From a bacterium (lineage in GTDB: Bacteria; Eremiobacterota; Eremiobacteria; Baltobacterales; Baltobacteraceae): 10,245 bases of DNA. Location of the stretch: the NCBI GenBank assembly GCA_021784715.1, contig JAJYHP010000063.1:1-10245 (forward strand), given 5' to 3'. The notes beneath the pieces are model-generated. The model ran no database searches. It worked only from the letters and a program-made list of their open reading frames with translations, and was not told where the DNA came from. A program made the position numbers and the translations under genes. Shown here piece by piece: positions 1 to 6,898 of this stretch. Position 1 is the stretch's first letter. The number at the start of each line of letters is the position of its first letter.

Positions 1-133
1 TGCCGTGCATATCCAGATACGCAGCGCCGAGACCGGCATCTTCGACCGTCGGCGTGACTGCATCGAGGGCGTCGAGCAACGCTTCCCAACGACGTTGCAG
101 ATCTTCGCCCTCGACGATCGCGCAGAGCAACAT
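1..133 (-). CDS. Y-family DNA polymerase-like protein (ImuB-like), N-terminal part, cut by window edge
   Basis: The reading frame opens with ATG at 133, directly after an in-frame TGA, and stays open for 44 codons to the window edge. Residues about 12-44 resemble the conserved stretch of ImuB/DinB-type Y-family proteins: a WEALLDALDAV helix, then TPTVEDAG and AAYLDMHG, matching the usual 'SP-VE...G-AYLD--G' pattern. In relatives this stretch lies some 80 residues in, so this start either gives an N-terminally shortened protein or marks a frameshift; none of the three frames just upstream gives a convincing missing N-terminus. The gene follows the RecA-like imuA-type gene by 19 bases, as in imuA-imuB mutagenesis cassettes, where ImuB is a catalytically inactive polymerase homologue that helps DnaE2 in translesion synthesis. 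Family assignment rests on pattern recognition by eye over a short fragment. Confidence 0.6.
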   Translation of the reverse strand, partial: MLLCAIVEGEDLQRRWEALLDALDAVTPTVEDAGLGAAYLDMHG

Positions 134-152
134 TCAGCGCCCAGCCCGCGCG

Positions 153-905
153 CTAGACGGCACGTCTCTGCGCCGTTCGTTGCGATGCAGAGAGGGAGCG
201 CGTCGCCCGTTCGTGCAGCGGAAGATCTTCGCTCGCGCGCAACGCTCGCAACGAGAGCGGCGCGCGCGACGGGAGCGCGCGCGCGAGCGGTTCGACGGAA
301 AAGATATAGCCGAGAAATGCGCCGCCGACGCTCCCGCGCCCGCAGAGAACGAACCGTTCGCTACGACAGCGCAAACGCAATGCCGGCAGCCCTGCGGGGG
401 CGTGCAGACCCTCGTCGAGCAGCGCCACGAGCGTACTACCGGTCTCGCGCGCGAGTCGCGAGAAACGCCCCCAGATCGCCGCACTCCAGCCGCGCGCTCG
501 CACGACGACGACGCGGCAGAGACGCGAACGCAGGAGCGTATCGAGCGCCCGGGCGAGCAGCCGCCCATCGCGCACCGGTACGATCAGCAAGCGCTCCAGG
601 AGCACGCCGGCTTCAACGAGTGCGGGCGGGTAGCACGAACCGTCGTCGAGGAGGGCGACGAACGCGCTCCGGCTCGCCACGGCGAGCGCCCGGAAGGCGA
701 TCGCTCCTCGCCCCGAGCTTGCGGGGCCTTCGAGCGTCACGAGCCCGGCGGGGAGCCCTCCGCCCAACGCGAGATCGAGCGCCGAGAGCTCGCAGGGTAG
801 CCGCCGCTCCTGCGGCGGAGCGGGGCGCTGCAGGGCGGCGAGACGCTCCTTGAGGGAATGAAACGCCGCGCGCCGGTTCGCGAAGGGATCGGAGACGGGC
901 AACAT
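153..905 (-). CDS. RecA-like ImuA-family protein, SOS mutagenesis cassette
   Basis: A 250-residue protein with a degenerate RecA/ImuA fold. Residues 36-58 carry the family opening (LPCELSALDLALGGGLPAG), followed by a P-loop-like GPASSGRG at 60-67. The Walker A lysine is replaced by arginine, so ATP hydrolysis is doubtful. A Walker B-like hydrophobic strand (RVVVVRA, 131-137) lacks the usual acidic residue. ImuA proteins are RecA-related accessory factors that act with ImuB and DnaE2 in damage-induced translesion synthesis. The following gene is a Y-family fragment, which supports this reading. The start at 905 has no Shine-Dalgarno sequence, but a LexA-controlled promoter ends about 9 bases before it, so translation may be leaderless. 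The last ~30 residues are arginine- and serine-rich and look unlike the family. Could be called 'RecA-like protein' if ImuA is judged too specific. Confidence 0.68.
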   Translation of the reverse strand: MLPVSDPFANRRAAFHSLKERLAALQRPAPPQERRLPCELSALDLALGGGLPAGLVTLEGPASSGRGAIAFRALAVASRSAFVALLDDGSCYPPALVEAGVLLERLLIVPVRDGRLLARALDTLLRSRLCRVVVVRARGWSAAIWGRFSRLARETGSTLVALLDEGLHAPAGLPALRLRCRSERFVLCGRGSVGGAFLGYIFSVEPLARALPSRAPLSLRALRASEDLPLHERATRSLSASQRTAQRRAV

Positions 906-913
906 GGGAGGCT

Positions 914-942
914 ATCGTAATCGAACGTATGTTCGATGTCAA
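914..942 (-). promoter_or_regulatory. Sigma-70-type promoter of the imuA-like gene with LexA operator in its spacer
   Basis: On the minus strand TTGACA (942-937, a perfect -35 hexamer) is followed by exactly 17 bases and then TACGAT (919-914, four of six matches to TATAAT). The palindromic LexA box occupies nearly the whole spacer, so bound repressor would exclude RNA polymerase. Transcription would be expected to begin near 906-908, only a few bases before the ATG at 905. Confidence 0.65.
921..936. promoter_or_regulatory. LexA (SOS) box, Gram-positive type
   Basis: TCGAACGTATGTTCGA fits the CGAAC-N4-GTTCG operator recognised by Bacillus- and actinobacterial-type LexA, with both half-sites complete. 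It sits between the imuA-like gene on the minus strand and the membrane-protein gene on the plus strand, and overlaps the first possible ATG (929) of the latter. It is the only full match noticed in the window. Confidence 0.8.
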
Positions 943-1615
943 CGCCGGATTTCTCCCTCATCCGTCGAAGCGCCCGGGAGTGCCCAGCTTCCCCCCTTCC
1001 CGTGCATCGCGGCAGGAACGCGCCTTCTGCCTGACCGTTGCGGTGCTCGCTGCCGCACTCGCCGACCCGTGCCTCGAATTCGCCTCGAACGCCGGCTGGT
1101 TTGGAGCCGGTCGTTTCACCGATCGCAGCATGGCCGACGTTCTGCCGACGCTCCTGTTCGGCGCTCTCTTTCTCGTCGCTCAACTGCTCTGGATCTTTCG
1201 GCATGCCTGCGCCCATCGGCGACTCGACGCCCCTCTCCGGCGGCCGCTCGCGGCGCTCTTGCCTCGCATCTTCATCCTCCAAATCGCGTTGCTCTTCGTT
1301 ATCGAGAGCACCGAGCAGCGCGTCGTTCTCGGAAAATTTCTCGGTGGAACGCTCTGGCTCGGCGCGCCGGTCCCTCTCGCGCTCGCCGTTCACGCGCTCT
1401 TTGCAACCGGGATCGCTCTCCTCGTCGCAACGGCGCTGCGCGAGTTCGCGCGCCGCGCGCCGGCACTCGCGGCGGCGGTGCGCTCGCGCTTCGAGAATGC
1501 AATTCCCCGCGCGACCGGCACCCGCCGCCGCTTCCTCACAGCCTTCGCCGCCCCGCCCGACGTCGTTTTTGGTGCGACCGGTGAGCGCGCCCCTCCGATA
1601 CCGGTGATTGCGTAA
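929..1615 (+). CDS. Membrane protein of unknown function, four predicted helices
   Basis: Up to 228 residues; family not recognised. Hydrophobic segments at about 32-46, 71-91, 111-126 and 147-170 predict four transmembrane helices. The loop between helices 1 and 2 is FASNAGWFGAGRFTDRS, and a polar stretch with ESTEQR precedes helix 4. The C-terminal ~55 residues are arginine- and alanine-rich and probably cytoplasmic. The start is uncertain: ATG 929 lies inside the LexA box with no well-spaced ribosome-binding site, while an in-frame GTG at 980 would move it clear of the operator. The clear pattern of membrane segments favours this frame over the overlapping antisense frames. The LCP gene follows on the same strand 43 bases later and may be co-transcribed. 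If the promoter overlaps the LexA box, this gene may share SOS control, but the sequence does not prove that. Confidence 0.55.
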   Translation: MFDVNAGFLPHPSKRPGVPSFPPSRASRQERAFCLTVAVLAAALADPCLEFASNAGWFGAGRFTDRSMADVLPTLLFGALFLVAQLLWIFRHACAHRRLDAPLRRPLAALLPRIFILQIALLFVIESTEQRVVLGKFLGGTLWLGAPVPLALAVHALFATGIALLVATALREFARRAPALAAAVRSRFENAIPRATGTRRRFLTAFAAPPDVVFGATGERAPPIPVIA

Positions 1616-1658
1616 CCACCCTCAATCGCACGGCACCCTTCGGAGTATTTTCTCGCCC

Positions 1659-2897
1659 ATGAAACGACAACGCGTGCGCCCGAATACGGCGCGCATTCTC
1701 ATCGCCTGCGCCCTGCTCGCCTTCATCGGCGGCTTCGCGATCTTTTTCTCGCAGGGCGCTCGGCGCCTCGCCGGCGGCGTCGCCGCGCGCCTGACGCTGG
1801 GAACGCAGCCGATCGATATTCTCGTCATCGCCAACAACGCACGCGGCGTTGCCGCGAACGATCCGCTCGGCCTCGGCACCGCGGCGGGGCAGGCCGATGT
1901 CATTCTTCTCGCGCGGATCGACCCCGCGGCGCACCGCATCTATGCGATCACCATCCCGCGCGATACGCTCTTCGCGCAACCGGGCTGGAACGACCCGGTA
2001 CCAAAAATAAAAACGCTCTTTTTCATGGGCGATCAGGAGAGCCCGCCGAAGGGGCCGCAAGAGCTCGCGAAGGCCGTCGCGCAACTCACCGGGTTGCCCG
2101 TCGACGGCTACATCGCGGCGAATTTCGCGGGCTTCGAACGCGCGATCGATCTCGTCGGCGGCATCACCGTCGACGTCAAGAAACGCATCTACGATCCACG
2201 CCACAGCGGAGCGAATTTTCAGCCCGGATTGCAACACATGAACGGGAAAGAGGCGCTCGCCTTCGTACGCGTGCGACAAAATATCGCCGGCAACTCCTAT
2301 CGCATCAACGATTTCCAGCGTATGCAGGCCGAGGTGCAGGTGCTGGGGATCCTACGCAATACGTTGCTCGATCCGGCGCGCGCGGCGACCTTGATTCCTA
2401 CGTTCGTAAAAAAGATGCACGGCGATATCGCGACCGATCTGCCCCAATCGCGCCTCATTCGCATCGGCATCGCGATGGCCGGCGCGCCGGTCTACCAAGT
2501 GCCGCTCGGTTCGATCGACGATTCGATGACGCTCGCGCCGGCGAGCGTGCCGGGCATCAACGCCGAGGGATATCTCGATGGCGCCGATTACGACGTGCTC
2601 GATCCGGCGGAGATCGCTCGGCGCCTCGCGCCGTTCGGAGCGCGGAACCCCAACCTCGGTATCGATTTTCCGCCGCGCGATAGCGTGCGCGTCACGCTCT
2701 ACGGGAGCGCGCACATGGCGCTCCACTTCGAGCATCTCGGCTTCCTCGTAACGAAAGCCGGCGCCGCGAATGGAGCGCAGCGCGTCTTCTATCCTTCGGG
2801 CGATGCTGCGGCGGGATGGGAGGCCGCGCGGGCGCTCGGCGGCGGCGATGTGACCGTGGAGCAAGGAGCCTCCTCGAGCGTCGTCGTCGAGGAGTGA
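1659..2897 (+). CDS. LytR-CpsA-Psr (LCP) family protein with LytR_C-like tail
   Basis: A 412-residue membrane-anchored protein. LCP enzymes transfer lipid-linked glycopolymers (teichoic acid, capsule, arabinogalactan) onto peptidoglycan outside the membrane. A single transmembrane helix spans residues 11-31, followed by the LCP domain at about 50-230. Recognisable family landmarks are D80 in QADVILL, R101-D102 in TIPRDTLF, K116, the VDGYIAANFAGFERAIDLVGG block (149-168), the GLQHMNGKEALAFVRVR block (190-206) and NDFQRMQ (217-223). Residues ~337-412 look like a LytR_C domain. In the first strand the usual G-x-D is replaced by A-N-N (58-60), an atypical active-site edge, although the following arginine (R62) remains. 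The ATG at 1659 is preferred over an upstream TTG at 1608 because it puts the helix near the N-terminus and has GGAG upstream. The glycopolymer handled cannot be told from the sequence. Confidence 0.85.
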   Translation: MKRQRVRPNTARILIACALLAFIGGFAIFFSQGARRLAGGVAARLTLGTQPIDILVIANNARGVAANDPLGLGTAAGQADVILLARIDPAAHRIYAITIPRDTLFAQPGWNDPVPKIKTLFFMGDQESPPKGPQELAKAVAQLTGLPVDGYIAANFAGFERAIDLVGGITVDVKKRIYDPRHSGANFQPGLQHMNGKEALAFVRVRQNIAGNSYRINDFQRMQAEVQVLGILRNTLLDPARAATLIPTFVKKMHGDIATDLPQSRLIRIGIAMAGAPVYQVPLGSIDDSMTLAPASVPGINAEGYLDGADYDVLDPAEIARRLAPFGARNPNLGIDFPPRDSVRVTLYGSAHMALHFEHLGFLVTKAGAANGAQRVFYPSGDAAAGWEAARALGGGDVTVEQGASSSVVVEE

Positions 2898-2911
2898 CCC
2901 CTCGCTAGGGG
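2898..2911. terminator. Short hairpin between convergent genes, possible weak bidirectional terminator
   Basis: CCCCT (2898-2902) and AGGGG (2907-2911) form a perfect 5-bp stem with a four-base loop. It lies directly after the LCP stop codon and overlaps the last codons of the convergent secreted-protein gene. No T-run follows on either strand, so factor-independent termination would be weak at best. Confidence 0.3.
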
Positions 2912-3753
2912 CCGCTCTTCGGTGGGGTGACGGTCGTGCTGCACTCGCGCGCCGCCGCTATTACTTGCGGCGCGATGGCGTTCTGGCGCTGCACCATCGT
3001 CGAGCGCTCCCGGCGCATCGCGTCGGCGACCGCGCGAATGGGATTGTAGCCGATGCTCAGGCCCGGAAGGTTATCTAAATTCACCGCGCTGTGTCCGTAC
3101 GATCCCGGAGCGAGCCCCGCATAATTTTCGTTGTACAGACGCGGATCGGGAGTCGGCGTCGCGAGCGGATTGCCGGCCAATTCCTTCCCTCCGTTGATCG
3201 ATCCGATGTATTCGAATCCGGCATGCTGCATGTTCGCGAGTTGGCGCGTCGACACGAAACCGTTGATCAGATCGATCGCCGTCTTTTGCACCTGGAGCGA
3301 ACGCAGCAGCCCCGCTTTTATCGCCGCCAGTTTTTTAGAATCGACGCCCATGCGGTTGTTGAAAATATTTCTATCGGCCAATAACGCATCGATTTTTTGC
3401 GTATTTTTCACCAACGGACCGACGAGATATTCCATGCGGACTTGGGCGAGTTGGCGCGCCGTCGTACCGGCCTTCCCCTCCACGTTGTAACGCACGTAGT
3501 CGTCGAACAGCGGTTGGCTCTTGGCGATGATCGCATTGTTCTGCAGCATCAAGCCGATTGCCGGCCCGACGGCTTTGTGCAACCCGCTGCAGAGCGGGCG
3601 CGCGATCACGTGAATGATGACCGGAAGTTTGAGATCGCTCGGCGGAGGCGAGGCCGGGGCGACGGCCGTACCCTTTGCGGCGCCGCCGACGGCGAGCGAT
3701 GCGCAGAGCCCGACGGCCGATAGCGAAGCAAACACACGAGCGCGTAATTTCAT
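2905..3753 (-). CDS. Secreted protein of unknown function
   Basis: 282 residues; family not recognised. The N-terminus is a typical Sec signal peptide: MKLRAR, a hydrophobic core at 7-24, and likely cleavage near A25-A26, followed by a Pro/Ala/Ser-rich spacer (30-38). The mature part has exactly two cysteines, C55 in RPLCSGL and C271 in ARECSTT, which could form a disulfide joining both ends. The middle (about 60-170) looks helical and mostly polar, with a glycine/asparagine-rich stretch at 184-235. The start is well supported by a perfect AAGGAGG (3770-3764) ten bases before the ATG. It follows cheW on the same strand after 59 bases, so it could be the last gene of the chemotaxis operon or have its own promoter. 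The stop codon lies only 8 bases from the convergent LCP stop. A/T-rich patches at 3340-3420 stand out from its neighbours. Confidence 0.8.
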   Translation of the reverse strand: MKLRARVFASLSAVGLCASLAVGGAAKGTAVAPASPPPSDLKLPVIIHVIARPLCSGLHKAVGPAIGLMLQNNAIIAKSQPLFDDYVRYNVEGKAGTTARQLAQVRMEYLVGPLVKNTQKIDALLADRNIFNNRMGVDSKKLAAIKAGLLRSLQVQKTAIDLINGFVSTRQLANMQHAGFEYIGSINGGKELAGNPLATPTPDPRLYNENYAGLAPGSYGHSAVNLDNLPGLSIGYNPIRAVADAMRRERSTMVQRQNAIAPQVIAAARECSTTVTPPKSGP

Positions 3754-3812
3754 GGGGATCGATCCTCCTTAGTACCGGAACGACCCGGCCGGCGAAATCG
3801 TTTCGGCGTTCG

Positions 3813-4319
3813 CTACTCCGCCGCCTCGTCGACGCTGTCGAGCGCCTGTTTCTCCTCGGAGGTGATCACCTTGCTCAGGTCCAGGAGGATGATGAGCCGC
3901 GTATCGACTTTGCCGACTCCCTGAATGTACTCGGTGCCGATTCCGGCGACCATCTCGGGGGCATCCTCGACGTTTTCGACCGGAATGTTGAGCACCTCGG
4001 AGACGCTGTCGACGACGATGCCGACCCGTTTACTTCCGATATCGGTGACGATGATGCGCGTCGATTTCGTGTGGTCGGCACGGTTCATGCCGAAGCGCGT
4101 ACGAAGGTCGATGATGGGAATCAACTGGCCGCGCAGGTTGATGACGCCTTCCATGAAGCGCGGGGCGCGCGGGACGTGCGTGATCTCGACCATGCGGATG
4201 ATTTCCTGAACCTGCGAGATATCGACGCCGTACTCTTCGCCGCCCAAACGGAACGATACGACCTGGAAGGTCTCCCCCGAGTACTGCTGTTTCTTCTCTT
4301 CTCGTTGCTCGGCCATCAT
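3813..4319 (-). CDS. cheW: Chemotaxis coupling protein CheW
   Basis: 168 residues, the usual CheW size, consisting of a single CheW domain. This cytoplasmic adaptor links chemoreceptors to the CheA kinase. Typical landmarks are FQVVSFRLGGEEYGVDISQVQEI in the first strands (18-40), the VPRAPRFMEGVINLRG block (49-64) with the conserved N-L-R-G turn, then IPIIDLRTRFGM (67-78) and RVGIVVDSVSEVL (97-109). The first ~17 residues are a charged tail. The start is ATG 4319 or the adjacent ATG 4316. CheA ends only 5 bases upstream, so the two are almost certainly translationally coupled, with a G-rich ribosome-binding stretch inside the end of cheA. An acidic tail (DSVDEAAE) ends the protein. Confidence 0.97.
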   Translation of the reverse strand: MMAEQREEKKQQYSGETFQVVSFRLGGEEYGVDISQVQEIIRMVEITHVPRAPRFMEGVINLRGQLIPIIDLRTRFGMNRADHTKSTRIIVTDIGSKRVGIVVDSVSEVLNIPVENVEDAPEMVAGIGTEYIQGVGKVDTRLIILLDLSKVITSEEKQALDSVDEAAE

Positions 4320-4324
4320 AAACG

Positions 4325-6250
4325 TTATACCCCCGAAAACTCCGCGCGCGTTACCTTGCCTCCGGCATAGGCATCGCTCACGAGTGAATGCACGTCGATA
4401 ATCAACGATATCGATCCGTTGCCGAGAATCGTCGCGCCGGAGATTCCCGGAATCCGCCCGACGACGTCGGAGAGCGGTTTGATGACGATCTCTTGCTCGC
4501 CTTCGAAAGAATCGACGACGAGGCCGACCTGGCGCCCTTGGAGGCCGACGATCACGATCATCACCTTCTCGGGGTCGCGCTCGCCGCCGAGTTCGAAGAA
4601 ATCGGCGATGCGGAGCAGCGGCACGACCTGGCCGCGCAGCGTGATGACCTCCGAGCCGTGAACCGTGCGCACGTCGGGCATCTCCACGCGCTGCGATTCG
4701 ATCACCGAATCGAGCGGAATCGCGTAGAGTTCGTCGACGACGCGGACGAGCAGCGCCTGAATGATCGCCAACGTCAGCGGCAACTTAATCGTGAAACGCG
4801 TTCCCTGCCCGGGGGCGGAATCGACGTCGAAGATGCCCTTGAGCTTGGTGATGTTTCGCTTCACCACATCCATGCCGACGCCGCGACCGCTCACGTCGGA
4901 GACCTCTTCCGCCGTCGAAAAACCCGGCGTGAAGATGAGCTCGATGAGTTCGCGATCGGTGAGGCGATCTTCGGTGCCGATCAACCCGTTCTTGATCGCC
5001 TTCGCGCGGACTTTATCGAGATTGATGCCGCCGCCGTCGTCGGAAATTTCGATGATGATTTGGTTGCCTTCGTGGTAGGCATTCAGCGCGATCGTCCCCA
5101 TGCGCGGTTTCCCTTGTCGCTCGCGCTCGTCTGGGGCCTCGATGCCGTGATCGACGCAATTTCGCAGCAGATGCATGAGCGGCTCGCCGACCTCGTCGAC
5201 GATCGTCTTATCGAGATCGGTGTCGGCGCCGGATATCTGGAGCTGCACCTCTTTGCCGCGCGCCTTCGCGACGTCGCGAACGGTCCGCGGGAAACGATCG
5301 AAGACCTGGCCGATCGGCACCATGCGTACCTTCATGATCGACTCTTGAATCTCGTTGGTCGTCCGCGCCAAGAGCGCCGCGCTATCGGCGAGATCCTTCG
5401 AGAGCGGACCGATGAGACCGATCGAGGCGTTGAGCGCGCGGTCTCCCATGAGCCGCCCGAGCGTCGTCGCAATATCGGAGATGCGCGTACGATTGATGAC
5501 GAGTTCGCCGACGAGGTTCAGGAGCGCGTCGAGACGATCGATGTCGACGCGAATCGTCTGGGCGAGAGAGCTCCGCTTACCCTGAGCGGCGCCCTTCTTC
5601 GCGTCGGCACCCTCGCCGTTGCCGCGCGCCGGTGCGGGTTTCGCCGCCGCCGGAGCGGGGGCGCTCTCGGCCGGAACGACCGGGGCGGCGGGGGTGGCCG
5701 TCGCCGCCGCTTCGGCGAGCATGCGTTCGATCTCGGCCTCAAATGCGGCGATCTCCGCCTCGTTCATCGGCTCGCTGCCGGCGGGGCTCCCGCCCTCGCC
5801 GCGATCGGGCGCCTTGCCTTCGATGACGTTCGACGTTTCGTTGTAGATCGCAACGAACTGGTCGAGCCGACCGGTGAACTCGTTGAGGCCGCTCGGCGGC
5901 GCGCTCTGCCCGATCGCCGCCTGAACGAGATCGGTTAGAAAGTCGCGTCCGGAGAAAAGAAACTCGACGCTTCCTTCGGAGAGCGGCATCCGCTCTTTGC
6001 GCAGCAAGTCGCAGAGATTTTCCAACTTATGCGCGAGCCCCTGAACCTCGGTAAACCCGAGCATGCCGGAGCTTCCCTTGATGGTATGCAGCGCGCGAAA
6101 GAGCGAATTGACGATCTCGGGATCGGCCTGCCCGCTATCGACGAACTCTTCCAAACGCAGCAGATCGCCGTCGATCTGCTGCAATAACTCTTCGGCTTCG
6201 TCGCGGAAGTACGCAACGAACTCTTCTTTATCGAATGGTTCGTCGGACAT
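4325..6250 (-). CDS. cheA: Chemotaxis histidine kinase CheA
   Basis: 641 residues. The kinase autophosphorylates under receptor/CheW control and passes phosphate to CheY. Domains in order: an Hpt (P1) domain at 1-~110 with phospho-acceptor H55 in ALHTIKGSSGMLG; an Ala/Pro/Glu-rich linker at ~140-228; the P3 dimerisation helices at ~229-295 (LDALLNLVGELVINRTR); the GHKL ATPase at ~300-490 with N-box HLLRNCVDHGIE (360-371), DDGGGIN (404-410) and GRGVGM (455-460); and a CheW-like P5 domain at ~495-635. No recognisable P2 (CheY/CheB docking) domain is present between P1 and P3; only a short amphipathic stretch, MNEAEIAAFEAEIERML (162-178), interrupts the linker. GAGG seven bases before ATG 6250 supports the start. 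Its place between cheC and cheW, with gaps of 40 and 5 bases, indicates one operon. Confidence 0.97.
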   Translation of the reverse strand: MSDEPFDKEEFVAYFRDEAEELLQQIDGDLLRLEEFVDSGQADPEIVNSLFRALHTIKGSSGMLGFTEVQGLAHKLENLCDLLRKERMPLSEGSVEFLFSGRDFLTDLVQAAIGQSAPPSGLNEFTGRLDQFVAIYNETSNVIEGKAPDRGEGGSPAGSEPMNEAEIAAFEAEIERMLAEAAATATPAAPVVPAESAPAPAAAKPAPARGNGEGADAKKGAAQGKRSSLAQTIRVDIDRLDALLNLVGELVINRTRISDIATTLGRLMGDRALNASIGLIGPLSKDLADSAALLARTTNEIQESIMKVRMVPIGQVFDRFPRTVRDVAKARGKEVQLQISGADTDLDKTIVDEVGEPLMHLLRNCVDHGIEAPDERERQGKPRMGTIALNAYHEGNQIIIEISDDGGGINLDKVRAKAIKNGLIGTEDRLTDRELIELIFTPGFSTAEEVSDVSGRGVGMDVVKRNITKLKGIFDVDSAPGQGTRFTIKLPLTLAIIQALLVRVVDELYAIPLDSVIESQRVEMPDVRTVHGSEVITLRGQVVPLLRIADFFELGGERDPEKVMIVIVGLQGRQVGLVVDSFEGEQEIVIKPLSDVVGRIPGISGATILGNGSISLIIDVHSLVSDAYAGGKVTRAEFSGV

Positions 6251-6290
6251 CGGCGATCCTCAAGCGCTCGTTCGGTGCAGCCGGAACGGC

Positions 6291-6887
6291 CTACTCGACG
6301 CCGAACGCCGAGAGCAGCGGTGTGAGCGAGCCGGTCTCCGGGATCATGATGAACTGGCCGGCGACTTCCTTGTCTTTGTCGAGGAAACTGCTCTCGATCA
6401 GGAAGACGTCCTGATCCGGCAAAATCGACATCAACGTGCGAAACGCCGCCTGGATGGTCCCGTAGGAGAGCGTCGGCACCGAAGGAAGCAGATTCACGCT
6501 GGTCAGTTGGATGATCGCCGTCAGATACGAACCCGCGATGATGTTGCCGAGCTCCTTCAGCGTCGAATCGGCAATGGAATCGAAGATCTGAATGTCCCCG
6601 ATAACGCGATGGAGGAACTGGCTGACGAAATCGAGCGCTTGCTCGCGATCGAAGAGGACGACCATCTGCCCCGGAGCTTCACCGCGCACGTACATGTGCA
6701 GCGCGGCGACGGTTCGATTTTCGTGTCCGACGCGCGTCGCGAGATCGCGAAACTTAATAACGTCGATCCGCGGCTCGCTCAAATTGATCTTCGCATTGAG
6801 CAATTGCGAGAGCGCCGTGGCGGCGTGCCCGGCGCCGATGTTACCGACTTCCTTCAACGCGTCTTTCTGAAGGTCGGTGAGATTCAT
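6291..6887 (-). CDS. cheC: CheY-P phosphatase CheC
   Basis: 198 residues from ATG 6887. CheC removes phosphate from CheY-P and in other species binds CheD to tune adaptation. Both half-sites of the pseudo-symmetric fold keep the catalytic D/S-x3-E-x2-N signature: D9-E13-N16 in KDALKEVGNIGAG, and S108-E112-N115 in DSTLKELGNIIAG. This suggests two working active sites, as in Thermotoga-type CheC. Length and N-terminus (MNLTDLQKDALKEVGNIGAG) match that family. An alternative GTG start at 6902 would overlap the cheY stop as GTGA, and it has a better-spaced GAAGG than the ATG, so five extra residues are possible. It lies between cheY, its substrate, and cheA. No cheD is visible in the window. Confidence 0.95.
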   Translation of the reverse strand: MNLTDLQKDALKEVGNIGAGHAATALSQLLNAKINLSEPRIDVIKFRDLATRVGHENRTVAALHMYVRGEAPGQMVVLFDREQALDFVSQFLHRVIGDIQIFDSIADSTLKELGNIIAGSYLTAIIQLTSVNLLPSVPTLSYGTIQAAFRTLMSILPDQDVFLIESSFLDKDKEVAGQFIMIPETGSLTPLLSAFGVE

Positions 6888-6898
6888 GCCTTGATGAC

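Noticed and set aside
350..360. CGAACCGTTCG, resembling a second LexA box
   Set aside because: The half-sites are not separated by four bases, and it lies inside the imuA-like coding region.
5..853. Two long plus-strand open frames opposite the imuA-like gene
   Set aside because: Arginine-rich low-complexity products without recognisable motifs, while the minus-strand frame shows a RecA-like pattern and a dedicated promoter.
737..1393. Minus-strand open frame crossing the imuA-like start and the membrane-protein gene
   Set aside because: Highly charged product with no motif; it runs straight through the LexA-controlled promoter and is antisense to a frame with clear membrane helices.
1608..1658. 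Upstream TTG start for the LCP gene
   Set aside because: It would overlap the end of the preceding gene and add 17 polar residues ahead of the membrane anchor, without a ribosome-binding site; ATG 1659 fits better.
3793..3805. CGAAA/TTTCG inverted repeat after cheW
   Set aside because: A five-base A/T-containing stem with no T-run; too weak to call a terminator or operator.
4388..5938. 516-codon open frame on the plus strand opposite cheA
   Set aside because: Same charged, repetitive antisense composition; cheA has all kinase motifs on the minus strand.
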